From Azolla caroliniana (lineage: Eukaryota; Polypodiophyta), in the NCBI GenBank assembly GCA_043228905.1, contig JBHGNT010000016.1, positions 434,001-498,000 on the forward strand: a stretch of DNA of 64,000 nt. Reading direction: 5' to 3'. This document shows, piece after piece, positions 1 through 13,659 of this stretch (position 1 is its first letter; the number at the start of each line of letters is the position of its first letter). Made by a program: the position numbers and the translations under genes. The notes beneath the pieces were generated by a model, which was given only the letters and a program-made list of their open reading frames with translations, had not been told where the DNA came from and searched no databases.

Positions 1-894
1 GATTCGCATGTTTGAACACAAAAATCCGATATCACACGAGCCACGGATGAACATTTTAATTTACTAACGCGCTCTTCTCCACTACCTCCTCAAATTTGCT
101 AATTTCTTCATGTCTCTCGACCTATGTTTCAAAATCTTGATTTTTTAATTCCATATCAGAGCAAGCGTTGTTAGCTTCGATTCCCATGTTTGAATACAAA
201 AATACGATATCACACGAGCCACATATGAACATTTTAATTTACCTACTAGCTCTTGTCAACTCCCACCTGAAATTTGCTAATTTCTTCACGTCTCTCGACC
301 TGACTTTCAAAATCTTGACTTTTTAATTCCATATTAGAGCTAGCGTTGTTAGCTTTGATTCTTATGTTTGAACACAGCAATCCGATATCACACGAGCCAG
401 GTATGAACATTTTAATTTACCTACTAGCTCTTGTCAACTCCCTACTCAAATTTGTTAATTTCTTCATGTCTCTCGACCTGAGTTTCAAAATCTTGATTTT
501 TGAATTCCATATTAGAGCTAGCGTTGTTAGCTTCGATTCACATGTTTTAACATAAAAATCCGATATCATACGAGCCAGGTATGAACCTTTTAATTTACCT
601 ACTAACGCTTGTTAACTCCCTCCTCAAATTTGCTAATTTCTTCATATCTCTCGACCTGAAGCTTCAAAATCTTGATTTTTTAATTCCATAACATAGCTAG
701 CGCTGTTAGCTTCGATTCACATGTTTGAACACAAAAATCCGATATCACACGAGCCACGGATGAACATTTTAATTTACCTACTAGCGCTTGTCAACTCCCT
801 CCTCAAATTTGCTAATTTCTTCATGTCTCTCGACCTGAGTTTCAAAATCTTGATTTTTTAATTCCATATCAGAGCTAGCGCTGTTAGCTTCGAT

Positions 895-1610
895 TCACAT
901 GTTTGAACACAAAAATCCGATATCACACGAGCCTGGTATGAACATTTTAATTTACTAACGCGCTCTTCTCCACTACGTCCTCAAATTTACTAATTTCTTC
1001 ATGTCTCTCTACCTGAGTTTCAAAATGTTTATTTTTTATATGTATATTAGAGCTAGCGTTGGTAGCTTCGATTCGCATGTTTGAACACAAAAATCCGATA
1101 TCACACGAGCTAGGTATGAACATTTTAATTTACTAACGCGCTCTTCTCTACTACCTCCTCAAATTTGCTAATTTCTTCATTTGTGTCGACCTGAGTTTCA
1201 AAATCTTGATTTTTTAATTCCATATGACAGCTAGCGTTGTTAGCTTCGCTTCGCATGTTTGAACAAAGAAATCCGATATCACAAGAGCCAGGTATGAACA
1301 TTTTAATTTACTAACGCGCTCTTCTCCACTACCTCTTCAATTTTGCTAATTTCTTCATATCTCTCGAGCTGAGTTTCAAAATCTTGATATTTTAATTCCA
1401 TATCAGAGCTAGTGCTGTTAGCTTCGATTCGCATGTTTCAACATAGAAATCCGATATCACACGAGCCAGGTATGAACATTTTAATTTACCTACTAGCTCT
1501 TGTCAACTCCCTCCTAGAATTTGCTAATTTCTTCATGTGTGTCGACCTAAGTTTCAAAACTTGATTTTTTAATTCCATATCACAGCTAGCGTTGTTAGCT
1601 TCGATTCCCA
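895..1610. repeat. Partial copy of the 2.13-kb higher-order repeat
   Basis: This stretch matches the start of the higher-order unit at 3006 with an offset of 2145 bp. The shared marks are the monomer ending TTTATATGTATATTAGAGC, the rare GTTGGTAGC, TTCATTTGTGTCGACC and TTTCAACATAGAAATCC. The match weakens near 1610, where the flanking monomers differ. Confidence 0.7.
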
Positions 1611-3005
1611 TGTTTGAACACAGAAATCAGATATCACTCGAGCCTGGTATGAACATTTTAATTTACTAACGTGCTCTTTTCCACTACCGCCTCAAATTTG
1701 CTAATTTCTTCATGTCTCTCGACCTGAGTTTCAAAATCTTGATTTTTCAATTCCATATCAGAGCTAGCGTTCTTAGCTTTGATTCTTATGTTTGAACACA
1801 AAAATCCGATATCACACGAGCCAGGTATGAACATTTTAATTTACTGACTAGCTCTTCTCAACTCCCTCCTCAAATTTCTTAATTTCTTCATGTCTCTCGA
1901 CCTGAGTTTCAAAATCTTGATTTTTTAATTCCATAACAGAGCTAGCGCTGTTAGCTTCGATTCACATGTTTGAACACAAAAATCTGATATCACACGAACC
2001 ACGTATGAACATTTTAATTTACCTACTAGCGCTTGTCAACTCCCTCTTCAAATTTACTAATTTCTTCATGTCTCTCGACCTGAGTTTCAAAATCTTGATT
2101 TTTCAATTTCATATTAGTGCTAGCGTTGTTAGCTTCGATTCGCATGTTTGAACACAAAAATCCGATATCACACGAGCCACGTATGAACATTTTAATATAA
2201 CCTACTAGCTCTTGTCAACTCCCTCCTAAAATTTGCTAATTTCTTCATGTCTCTCGACCTGAGTTTCAAAATCTTGATTTTTTAATTCCATATCAGAGCT
2301 AGCGTTGTTAGCTTCGATTCGCATGTTTGAACATAAAAATCCGATATCCTACGAGCCAGGTATGAACCTTTTAATTTACCTACTAGCGCTTGTCAACTCC
2401 CTCCGCAAATTAGCTAATTTCTTCATGTCTCTCGACCTGAGTTTCAAAATCTTGATTTTTTAATACCATTTCAGAGCTAGCGTTGCTAGCTTCGATTCGC
2501 ATGTTTGAACATAAAAATCCGATATCACACGAGCCTGGTATGAACATTTTAATTTACTAACGCGCTCTTCTCCACTACGTCCTCAAATTTACTAATTTCT
2601 TCATGTCTCTCGACCTGAGTTTCAAAATCTTGATTTTTTATATGTATATTAGAGCTACCGTTGTTAGCTTCGATTCGCATGTTTGAACACAAAAATCCGA
2701 TATCACACGAACCACGTATGAACATTTTAATTTACCTACTAGCGCTTATCAACTCCCTCCTCAAATTTGCTAATTTCTTCATGTCTCTCGACCTGAGTTT
2801 CAAAATCTTGATTTTTCAATTCCATATTAGTGCTATCAGAGCTAGCGTTGTTAGCTTTGATTCGCATGTTTGAACATAAAAATCCGATATCATACGAGCC
2901 AGGTATGAACCTCTTAATTTACCTACTAGCGCTTGTCAACTCCCTCCTTAAATTTGCTAATTTCTTCATGTCTCTCGACCTGAGTTTCAAAATCTTGATT
3001 TTTTA

Positions 3006-5139
3006 ATACCATATCAGAGCTAGCGTTGCTAGCTTCGATTCGCATGTTTGAACACAAAAATCCGATATCACACGAGCCTGGTATGAACATTTTAATTTAC
3101 TAACGCGCTCTTCTCCACTACGTCCTCAAATTTACTAATTTCTTCATGTCTCTCTACCTGAGTTTCAAAATGTTGATTTTTTATATGTATATTAGAGCTA
3201 GCGTTGGTAGCTTCGATTCGCATGTTTGAACACAAAAATCCGATATCACACGAGCTAGGTATGAACATTTTAATTTACTAACGCGCTCTTCTCTACTACC
3301 TCCTCAAATTTGCTAATTTCTTCATTTGTGTCGACCTGAGTTTCAAAATCTTGATTTTTTAATTCCATATGACAGCTAGCGTTGTTAGCTTCGCTTCGCA
3401 TGTTTGAACAAAGAAATCCGATATCACAAGAGCCAGGTATGAACATTTTAATTTACTAACGCGCTCTTCTCCACTACCTCTTCAATTTTGCTAATTTCTT
3501 CATATCTCTCGAGCTGAGTTTCAAAATCTTGATATTTTAATTCCATATCAGAGCTAGTGCTGTTAGCTTCGATTCGCATGTTTCAACATAGAAATCCGAT
3601 ATCACACGAGCCAGGTATGAACATTTTAATTTACCTACTAGCTCTTGTCAACTCCCTCCTCAAATTTGCTAATTTCTTCATGTGTGTCGACCTAAGTTTC
3701 AAAACTTGATTTTTTAATTCCATATCACAGCTAGCGTTGTTAGCTTCGATTCCCATTTTTGAAAACAATAATCCGATATGACACGAGCTAGGTATGAACA
3801 TTTTAATTTACCTACTAGCTCTTGTTAACTCCCTCCTCAAATTTGTTAATTTCTTCATGTCTCTTGATCTGAGTTTCAAAATCTTGATTTTTTAATTCCT
3901 ATCAGAGCTAGCGTTGCTAGCTTCGATTCGCATGTTTGAACACAAAAATCCGATATCACACGAGCCAGGTATGAACATTTTAATTTACCTACTAGCGCTT
4001 GTCAACTCCCTCTTCAAATTTGCTAATTTCTTCATCTCTCTCGACCTGAGTTTCAAAATCTTGATTTTTTAATTCCATATCAGAGCTAGCGTTGTTAGCT
4101 TCGATTCACATGTTTGAACACAAAAATCCAATATCACACGAACCACGGATGAACATTTTAATTTACCTACTAGCACTTGTCAACTCCCTCCTCAAATTTG
4201 CTAATTTCTTCATGTCTCTCGACCTGAGTTTCAAAATCTTGATTTTTTAATTCCATATCAGAGCTAGCGTTGTTAGCTTCGATTCGCATGTTTGAACACA
4301 AAAATCCCATATCATACGAACCACGTATGAACATTTTAATTTACCTACTAGCGCTTGTCAACTCCCTCCTCAAATTTGCTAATTTCTTCATGTCTCTCGA
4401 CCTGAGTTTCAAAATCTGGATTTTTCAACTCCTTAACAGAGCTAGCGCTGTTACCTTCGATTCGCATGTTTGAACACAAAAATCCGATATCACACGAGCC
4501 ACGGATGAACATTTTAATTTACTAACGCGCTCTTCTCCACTACCTCCTCAAATTTGCTAATTTCTTCATGTCTCACGACCTGAATTTCAAAATCTTGATT
4601 TTTTAAATCCATATCTGAGCTAGCGTTGTTAGCTTCCATTCGCATGTTTGAACACAAAAATCCGATATCACAAGAGCCACGGATGAAGATTTTAATTTAC
4701 TAACGCGCTCTGCTCCACTACCTCCTCAAATTTGCTAATTTCTTCATGTCTCTCGACCTATGTTTCAAAATCTCGATTTTTTAATTGCATATCAGAGTAA
4801 GCGTTGTTAGCTTCGATTCGCATGTTTGAATACAAAAATACGATATCACACGAGCCACGTATGAACATTTTAATTTACCTACTAGCTCTTGTCAACTCCC
4901 ACCTGAAATTTGCTAATTTCTTCACGTCTCTCGACCTGACTTTCAAAATCTTGACTTTTTAATTCCATATCAGAGCTAGCGTTGTTAGCTTTGATTCTTA
5001 TGTTTGAACACAGAAATCCGATATCACACGAGCCAGGTATGAACATTTTAATTTACCTACTAGCTCTTGTCAACTCCCTCCTCAAATTTGTTAATATCTT
5101 CATGTCTCTCGACCTGAGTTTCAAAATCTTGATTTTTTA
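3006..5139. repeat. Higher-order repeat A, copy 1 (12 monomers, 2134 bp)
   Basis: The series of variant monomers here recurs in the same order at 5140-7273, offset 2134 bp, close to 12 x 178. Diagnostic variants include GTTGGTAGC (3206 and 5340), TTCATATCTCTCGAGCTG and ATTTTTCAACTCCTTAACAG (near 4430 and 6560). A few monomers are swapped: at about 3630 the type A segment stands where the other copy (about 5765) has type B, which points to later gene conversion. Confidence 0.85.
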
Positions 5140-7273
5140 ATACCATATCAGAGCTAGCGTTGCTAGCTTCGATTCGCATGTTTGAACACAAAAATCCGAT
5201 ATCACACGAGCCTGGTATGAACATTTTAATTTACTAACGCGCTCTTCTCCACTACGTCCTCAAATTTACTAATTTCTTCATGTCTCTCTACCTGAGTTTC
5301 AAAATGTTGATTTTTTATATGTATATTAGAGCTAGCGTTGGTAGCTTCGATTCGCATGTTTGAACACAAAAATCCGATATCACACGAGCTAGGTATGAAC
5401 ATTTTAATTTACTAACGCGCTCTTCTCTACTACCTCCTCAAATTTGCTAATTTCTTCATTTGTGTCGACCTGAGTTTCAAAATCTTGATTTTTTAATTCC
5501 ATATGACAGCTAGCGTTGTTAGCTTCGCTTCGCATGTTTGAACAAAGAAATCCGATATCACAAGAGCCAGGTATGAACATTTTAATTTACTAACGCGCTC
5601 TTCTCCACTACCTCTTCAATTTTGCTAATTTCTTCATATCTCTCGAGCTGAGTTTCAAAATCTTGATATTTTAATTCCATATCAGAGCTAGTGCTGTTAG
5701 CTTCGATTCGCATGTTTCAACATAGAAATCCGATATCACACGAGCCAGGTATGAACATTTTAATTTACTAACGCGCTCTTCTCCACTACCTCCTCAAATT
5801 TGCTAATTTCTTCATGTGTGTCGACCTAAGTTTCAAAACTTGATTTTTTAATTCCATATGACAGCTAGCGTTGTTAGCTTCGATTCGCATTTTTGAACAC
5901 AATAATCCGATATGACACGAGCTAGGTATGAACATTTTAATTTACCTACTAGCTCTTGTTAACTCCCTCCTCAAATTTGTTAATTTCTTCATGTCTCTTG
6001 ATCTGAGTTTCAAAATCTTGATTTTTTAATTCCTATCAGAGCTAGCACTGTTAGCTTCCATTCACATGTTTGAACACAAAAATCCGATATCACACGAGCC
6101 ACGTATGAACATTTTAATTTACCTACTAGCGCTTGTCAACTCCCTCTTCAAATTTGCTAATTTCTTCATCTCTCTCGACCTGAGTTTCAAAATCTTGATT
6201 TTTTAATTCCATATCAGAGCTAGCGTTGTTAGCTTCGATTCACATGTTTGAACACAAAAATCCAATATCACACGAACCACGGATGAACATTTTAATTTAC
6301 CTACTAGCACTTGTCAACTCCCTCCTCAAATTTGCTAATTTCTTCATGTCTCTCGACCTGAGTTTCAAAATCTTGATTTTTTAATTCCATATCAGAGCTA
6401 GCGTTGTTAGCTTCGATTCGCATGTTTGAACACAAAAATCCCATATCACACGAACCACGTATGAACATTTTAATTTACCTACTAGCGCTTGTCAACTCCC
6501 TCCTCAAATTTGCTAATTTCTTCATGTCTCTCGACCTGAGTTTCAAAATCTGGATTTTTCAACTCCTTAACAGAGCTAGCGCTGTTACCTTCGATTCACA
6601 TGTTTGAACACAAAAATCCGATATCACACGAGCCACGGATGAACATTTTAATTTACTAACGCGCTCTTCTCCACTACCTCCTCAAATTTGCTAATTTCTT
6701 CATGTCTCACGACCTGAATTTCAAAATCTTGATTTTTTAAATCCATATCTGAGCTAGCGTTGTTAGCTTCCATTCGCATGTTTGAACACAAAAATCCGAT
6801 ATCACAAGAGCCACGGATGAAGATTTTAATTTACTAACGCGCTCTTCTCCACTACCTCCTCAAATTTGCTAATTTCTTCATGTCTCTCGACCTATGTTTC
6901 AAAATCTCGATTTTTTAATTGCATATCAGAGTAAGCGTTGTTAGCTTCGATTCGCATGTTTGAATACAAAAATACGATATCACACGAGCCACGTATGAAC
7001 ATTTTAATTTACCTACTAGCTCTTGTCAACTCCCACCTGAAATTTGCTAATTTCTTCACGTCTCTCGACCTGACTTTCAAAATCTTGACTTTTTAATTCC
7101 AAATCAGAGCTAGCGTTGTTAGCTTTGATTCTTATGTTTGAACACAGAAATCCGATATCACACGAGCCAGGTATGAACATTTTAATTTACCTACTAGCTC
7201 TTGTCAACTCCCTCCTCAAATTTGTTAATATCTTCATGTCTCTCGACCTGAGTTTCAAAATCTTGATTTTTGA
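5140..7273. repeat. Higher-order repeat A, copy 2 (2134 bp)
   Basis: This is the second copy of the 12-monomer unit, directly adjoining the first. The boundary lies where TTTTTAATACCATATC is followed by the same monomer succession as at 3006; the end is placed where copy 1 and copy 2 diverge near 7270. Boundaries are by eye, within about 20 bp. Confidence 0.83.
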
Positions 7274-10200
7274 ATTCCATATTAGAGCTAGCGTTGTTAG
7301 CTTCGATTCGCATGTTTGAACATAAAAATCCGATATCATTCGAGCCAGGTATGAACCTTTTAATTTACCTACTAACGCTTGTCAACTCCCTCCTCAAATT
7401 TGCTAATTTCTTCATGTCTCTCGACCTGAAGCTTCAAAATCTTGATTTTTTAATTCCATAACATAGCTAGCGCTGTTAGCTTCGATTCACATGTTTGAAC
7501 ACAAAAATCTGATATCACACGAGCCACGGATGAACATTTTAATTTACCTACTAGCGCTTGTCAACTCCCTCCTCAAATTTGCTAATTTCTTCATGTCTCT
7601 CGACCTGAGTTTCAAAATCTTGATTTTTTAATTCCATATCAGAGCTAGCGCTGTTAGCTTCGATTCACATGTTTGAAGACAAAAATCCGATATCACACGA
7701 ACCACGTATGAACATTTTAATTTACCTACTAGCGCTTATCAACTCCCTCCTCAAATTTGCTAATTTCTTCATGTCTCTCGACCTGAGTTTCAAAATCCAT
7801 ATTTTTCAATTCCATATTTTAGCTAGCGTTGTTAGCTTCCATTCGCATGTTTGAACACAAAAATCCGATATCACACGAGCCACGTATGAACATTTTAATT
7901 TACCTACTAGCGCTTGTAACCTCCCTCATGAAATTTGCTAATTTCTTCATGTGTGTCGACCTGAGTTTCAAAATCTTGATTTTTTAATTGCATATCAAAG
8001 CTAGCGTTGTTAGCTTCGATTCGCATGTTTGAACAAAGAAATCCGATATCACAAGAGCCAGGTATAAACATTTTAATTTACTAACGCGCTCTTCTCCACT
8101 ACCTCCTCAAATTTGCTAATTTCTTCATATCTCTCGAGCTGAGTTTCAAAATCTTGATTTTTTAATTCCATATCAAAGCTAGTGTTGTTAACTTTGATTG
8201 ACATGTTTCAACACAAAAATCCGATATCACAAGAGCCACGTATGAACATTTTAATTTACCTACTAGCTCTTGTTAACTCCCTCCTCAAATTTGTTAATTT
8301 CTTCATGTCTCTCGATCTGAGTTACAAAATCTTGATTTTTTAATTTCATATTAGAGCTAGCGTTGTTAGGTTCGATTCGCATGTTTGAACACAGAAATCC
8401 GATATCACACGAGCCAGGTATGAAAATTTTAATTTACCTACTAGCTCTTGTTAACTCCCTCCAATGTCACACGAGCCACGTATGAACATTTTAATTTACT
8501 AACGCGCTCTTCTCCACTCCATCGTCAAATTTGTTAATTTCTTCATGTCTCTCGACCTGATTTTCAAAATCTTGATTTTTTAATTCCATATCAGAGCTAG
8601 CGTTGTTAGCTTCGATTCGCATGTTTGAACACAAAAATCCGATATCACACGAGCCTGGTATGAAGATTTTAATTTTCTAACGCGCTCTTCTCCACTACCT
8701 CCTTAAATTTCATATTTCCTCATGTGTGTCGACCTGAGCTTCAAAATCTTGATTTTTTAATTCCATATCACAGCAAGCGTTGTTAGCTTCGATTCACATG
8801 TTTGAACACAGAAATCCGATATCACACGAGCCAGCTACCTCCTCAAATTTGCTAACGCGCTCTTCTCCACTACCTCCTCAAATTTGCTAATTTGTTCATG
8901 TCTCTCGACCTGAGTTTCATAATCTTGATTTTTTAATTCCATATGACAGCTAGCGTTGTTAGCTTCGATTCGCATGTTTGAACACAGAAATTCGATATCA
9001 CACGAGCTAGGTATGAACATTCTAATTTACCTACTAGTACTTGTTAACTCCCTCCTCAAATTTGTTAATTTCTTCATGTCTCTCGATCTGAGTTTCAAAA
9101 TCTTGATTTTTTAATTCCATATCAGACCTAGCACTTTTTACCTCCCTCCTCAAATTTGTTAATTTCTTTATGTCTCTCGATCTGAGTTTCAAAATCTTGA
9201 TTTTTTAATTCCATATCAGAGCTAGCACTGTTAGCTTCGATTCACATGTTTGAACACAAAAATCCGATATCACACGAGCCACGGATGAACATTTTAATTT
9301 ACCTACTCGCGCTGGTAATCTCCCTCATGAAATTTGCTAATTTTTCATGTCTCTCGACCTGAGTTTCAAAATCTTGATTTTTTAATACCATATCAGAGCT
9401 AGCATTGCTAGCTTCGATTCGCATGTTTGAACACAAAAATCCGATATCACACGAGCCACGTATGAACATTTTAATTTACCTACTAGGTCTTGTCAACTCC
9501 CTCCTCAAATTTGCTAATTTCTTCATGTCTCTCGACCTGAGTTTCAAAATCTGGATTTTTTAATTCCATATCAGAGCTAGCGTTGTTAACTTCGAATCGC
9601 ATGTTTGACCACAAAAATCCGATATCACACGAGCAAGGTATGAACATTTTAATTTACTAATGCGCTCTTGTCAACTCCCTCCTCAAATTTACGAATTTCT
9701 TCATGTCTCTCGACCTGAGTTTGAAAATCTTGATTTTTTAATTCCATATCAGAGCTAGCGTTGTTAGCTTCGATTCGCATGTTTGAACACAAAATTCCGA
9801 TATCACACGAACCACATATGAACATTTTAATTTACCTACTAGCGCTTATCAACTCCCTCCTCAAATTTGCTAATTTCTTCATGTCTCTCGACCTGAGTTT
9901 CAAAATCTTGATTTTTGAATTCCATATTAGTGCTAGCGTTGTTAGCTTCGATTCGCATGTTTGAACACAAAAATCCGATATCACACGAGCCTGGTATGAA
10001 CATTTTAATTTACTAACGCGCTCTTGTCCACTACGTCCTCAAATTTACTAATTTCTTCATGTCTCTCGACCTGAGTTTCAAAATGTTGATTTTTTATATG
10101 TATATTAGAGCTAGCGTTGTTAGCTTCGATTCGCATGTTTGAACACAAAAATCCGATATCACACGAGCTAGGTATGAACATTTTAATTTACTAACGGGCT

Positions 10201-13200
10201 CTTCTCTACTACCTCCTCAAATTTGCTAATTTCTTCATTTGTGTCGACCTGAGTTTCAAAATCTTGATTTTTTAATACCATATGAGAGCTAGCGTTGTTA
10301 GCTTCGATTCCCATGTTTGAACACAAAAATCTGATATCACACGAGTCTGGTATGAACATTTTAATTTACCTACTAGCTCTTGTCAACTCCCTCCTCAAAT
10401 TTACTAATTTTTTCATGTGTGTCGACCTGAGTTTCAAAATCTTGATTTTTTAATTCCATATCATAGCTAGCGTTGCTAGCTTCGATTCCCATGTTTGAAC
10501 ACAGAAATCAGATATCACACGAGCCTGGTATGAACATTTTAATTTACTAACGCGCTCTTTTCCACTACCGCCTCAAATTTGCTAATTTCTTCATGTCTCT
10601 CGACCTGAGTTTCAAAATCTTGATTTTTGAATTCCATATCAGAGCTAGCGTTGTTAGCTTTGATTCTTATGTTTGAACACAAAAATCCGATATCACACGA
10701 GCCAGGTATGAACATTTTAATTTAGCTACTAGGTCTTCTCAACTCCCTCCTCAAATTTGTTAATTTCTTCATGTCTCTCGACCTGAGTTTCGAAATCTTG
10801 ATTTTTGAATTCCATAACAGAGCTAGCGCTGTTAGCTTCGATTCACATGTTTGAACACAAAAATCCGATATCACACGAACCACGTATGAACATTTTAATT
10901 TACCTACTAGCGCTTGTCAACTCCCTCCTCAAATTTACTAATTTCTTCATGTCTCTCGACCTGAGTTTCAAAATCTTGATTTTTCAATTTCATATTAGTG
11001 CTAGCGTTGTTAGCTTCGATTCGCATGTTTGAACACAAAAATCCGATATCACACGAGCCACGTATGAACATTTTAATTTACCTACTAGCTCTTGTCAACT
11101 CCCTCCTCAAATTTGCTAATTTCTTCATGTCTCTCGACCTGAGTTTCAAAATCTTGATTTTTCAATTCCATATTAGACCTAGCGTTAGCTTCGATTCGCA
11201 TGTTTGAACATAAAAATCCGATATCATACGAGCCAGGTATGAACCTTTTAATTTACCTACTAGCGCTTGTCAACTCCCTCCTCAAATTTGTTAATTTCTT
11301 CATGTCTCTCGATCTGAGTTACAAAATCTTGATTTTTTAATTTCATATTAGAGCTAGCGCTGTTAGCTTCGATTCACATGTTTGAACACAAAAATCCGAT
11401 ATCACACGAGCCACGTATGAACATTTTAATTTACGAACGCGCTCTTGTCAACTCCCTCCTCAAATTTGCTAATTTCTTCATGTCTCTCGACCTGAGTTTC
11501 AAAATCTTGATTTTTTAATTCCATATCAGAGCTAGTGTTGTTAACTTCGAATCGCATGTTTGACCACAAAAATCCGATATCACACGAGCCAGGTATGAAC
11601 ATTTTAATTTACTAATGCGCTCTTGTCAACTCCCTCCTCAAATTTACTAATTTCTTCATGTCTCTCGAGCTGAGTTTCAAAATCTTGATTTTTGAATTCC
11701 ATATTTGAGCTAGTGTTGTTAGCTTCGATTCGCATGTTTGAACACAAAAATTCGATATCACACGAACCAGTTATGAACATTTTAATTTACTAACGCGCTC
11801 TTGCAACTCCCTCCTCAAATTTGCTAATTTCTTCATGTCTCTTGACCTAAGTTTAAAATCTTGATTTTTTAATACCATATCAGAGCTAGCGTTCTTAGCT
11901 TCGATTCACATGTTTGAACACAGAAAACAGATATCACACGAGCCTGGTATGAACATTTTAATTTACGAACGCGCTCTTCTCCACTACCTCCTCAAATTTG
12001 CTAATTTCTTCATGTCTCTCGAGCTGAGTTTCAAAATCTTGATTTTTTAATTCCATATCACAGCTAGTGTTGTTAGCTTCGATTCGCATGTTTGAACACA
12101 GAAATCCGATATCACACGAGCCAGGTATGAACATTTTAATTTACTAACGCGCTCTTCTCCACTACCTCCTCAAAGTTGCAAATTTCTTCATGTCTCTCGA
12201 GTTTAGTGTAAGAATCTTGATTTATTAATTCCATATCAGAGCTAGCGTTGTTAGCTTCGATTCGCATGTTTCAACACAAAAACCCGATATCACACGAGCC
12301 AGGTATGAACATTTTAATTTACTAACGCGCTCTTGTCAACTCCCTCCTCAAATTTTCTAATTTCTTCATGTCTCTCGACCTGAGTTTCAAAATCTTGATT
12401 TTTGAATTCCATATTTGAGCTAGTGTTGTTAGCTTCGATTCGCATGTTTGAACATAGAAATTCGATATCACACGAACCAGTTATGAACATTTTAATTTAC
12501 TAACGCGCTCTTCTCCACTACCTCCTTAAATTTGCTAATTTCTTCATGTCTCTCGACCTGAGTTTCAAAATCTTGATTTTTTAATTCCATATGACAGCTA
12601 GCGTTGTTAGCTTCGATTCGCATGTTTGAACACAGAAATTCGATATCACACGAGCTAGGTATGAACATTTTAATTTACCTACTAGCTCTTGTTAACTCCC
12701 TCCTAAAATTTGTTAATTTCTTCATGGCTCTCGATCTGAGTTACAAAATCTTGATTTTTTAATTTCATATTAGAGCTAGCGTTGTTAGCTTCGATTCACA
12801 TGTTTGAACACAAAAATCCGATATCACACGAGCCAGGTATGAACATTTTAATTTACTAATGCGCTCTTGTCAACTCCCTCCTCAAATTTGCTAATTTGTT
12901 CATGTCTCTCGACCTGAGTTTCAAAATCTTGATTTTTTAATTCCATATGACAGCTAGCGTTGTTAGCTTCGATTCGCATGTTTGAACACAGAAATTCGAT
13001 ATCACACGAGCCAGGTATGAACATTTTAATTTACTAACGCGCTCTTCTCCACTACCTCCTCAAAGTTGCAAATTTCTTCATGTCTCTCGAGTTTAGTGTT
13101 AGAATCTTGATTTATTAATTCCATATCAGAGCTAGCGTTGTTAGCTTCGATTCGCATGTTTCAACACAAAAACCCGATATCACACGAACCAGGTATGAAC

Positions 13201-13659
13201 ATTTTAATTTACTAACGCGCTCTTGTCAACTCCCTCCTCAAATTTTCTAATTTCTTCATGTCTCTCGACCTGAGTTTCAAAATCTTGATTTTTGAATTCC
13301 ATATTTGAGCTAGTGTTGTTAGCTTCGATTCGCATGTTTGAACACAAAAATCCGACATCACACGAGCCAGGTATGAACATTTTAATTTACTAATGCGCTC
13401 TTGTCAACTCCCTCCTCAAATTTACTAATTTCTTCATGTCTCTCGAGCTGAGTTTCAAAATCTTGATTTTTTAATTCCATATCAGAGCTAGCGTTGTTAG
13501 CTTCGATTCGCATGTTTGAACACAGAAATTCGATATCACACGAGCCAGCTATGAACATTTTAATTTACTAACGCGCTCTTCTCCACTACCTCCTTAAATT
13601 TGCTAATTTCTTCATGTGTGTCGAGCTGAGTTTCAAAATCTTGATTTTTTAATTCCATA

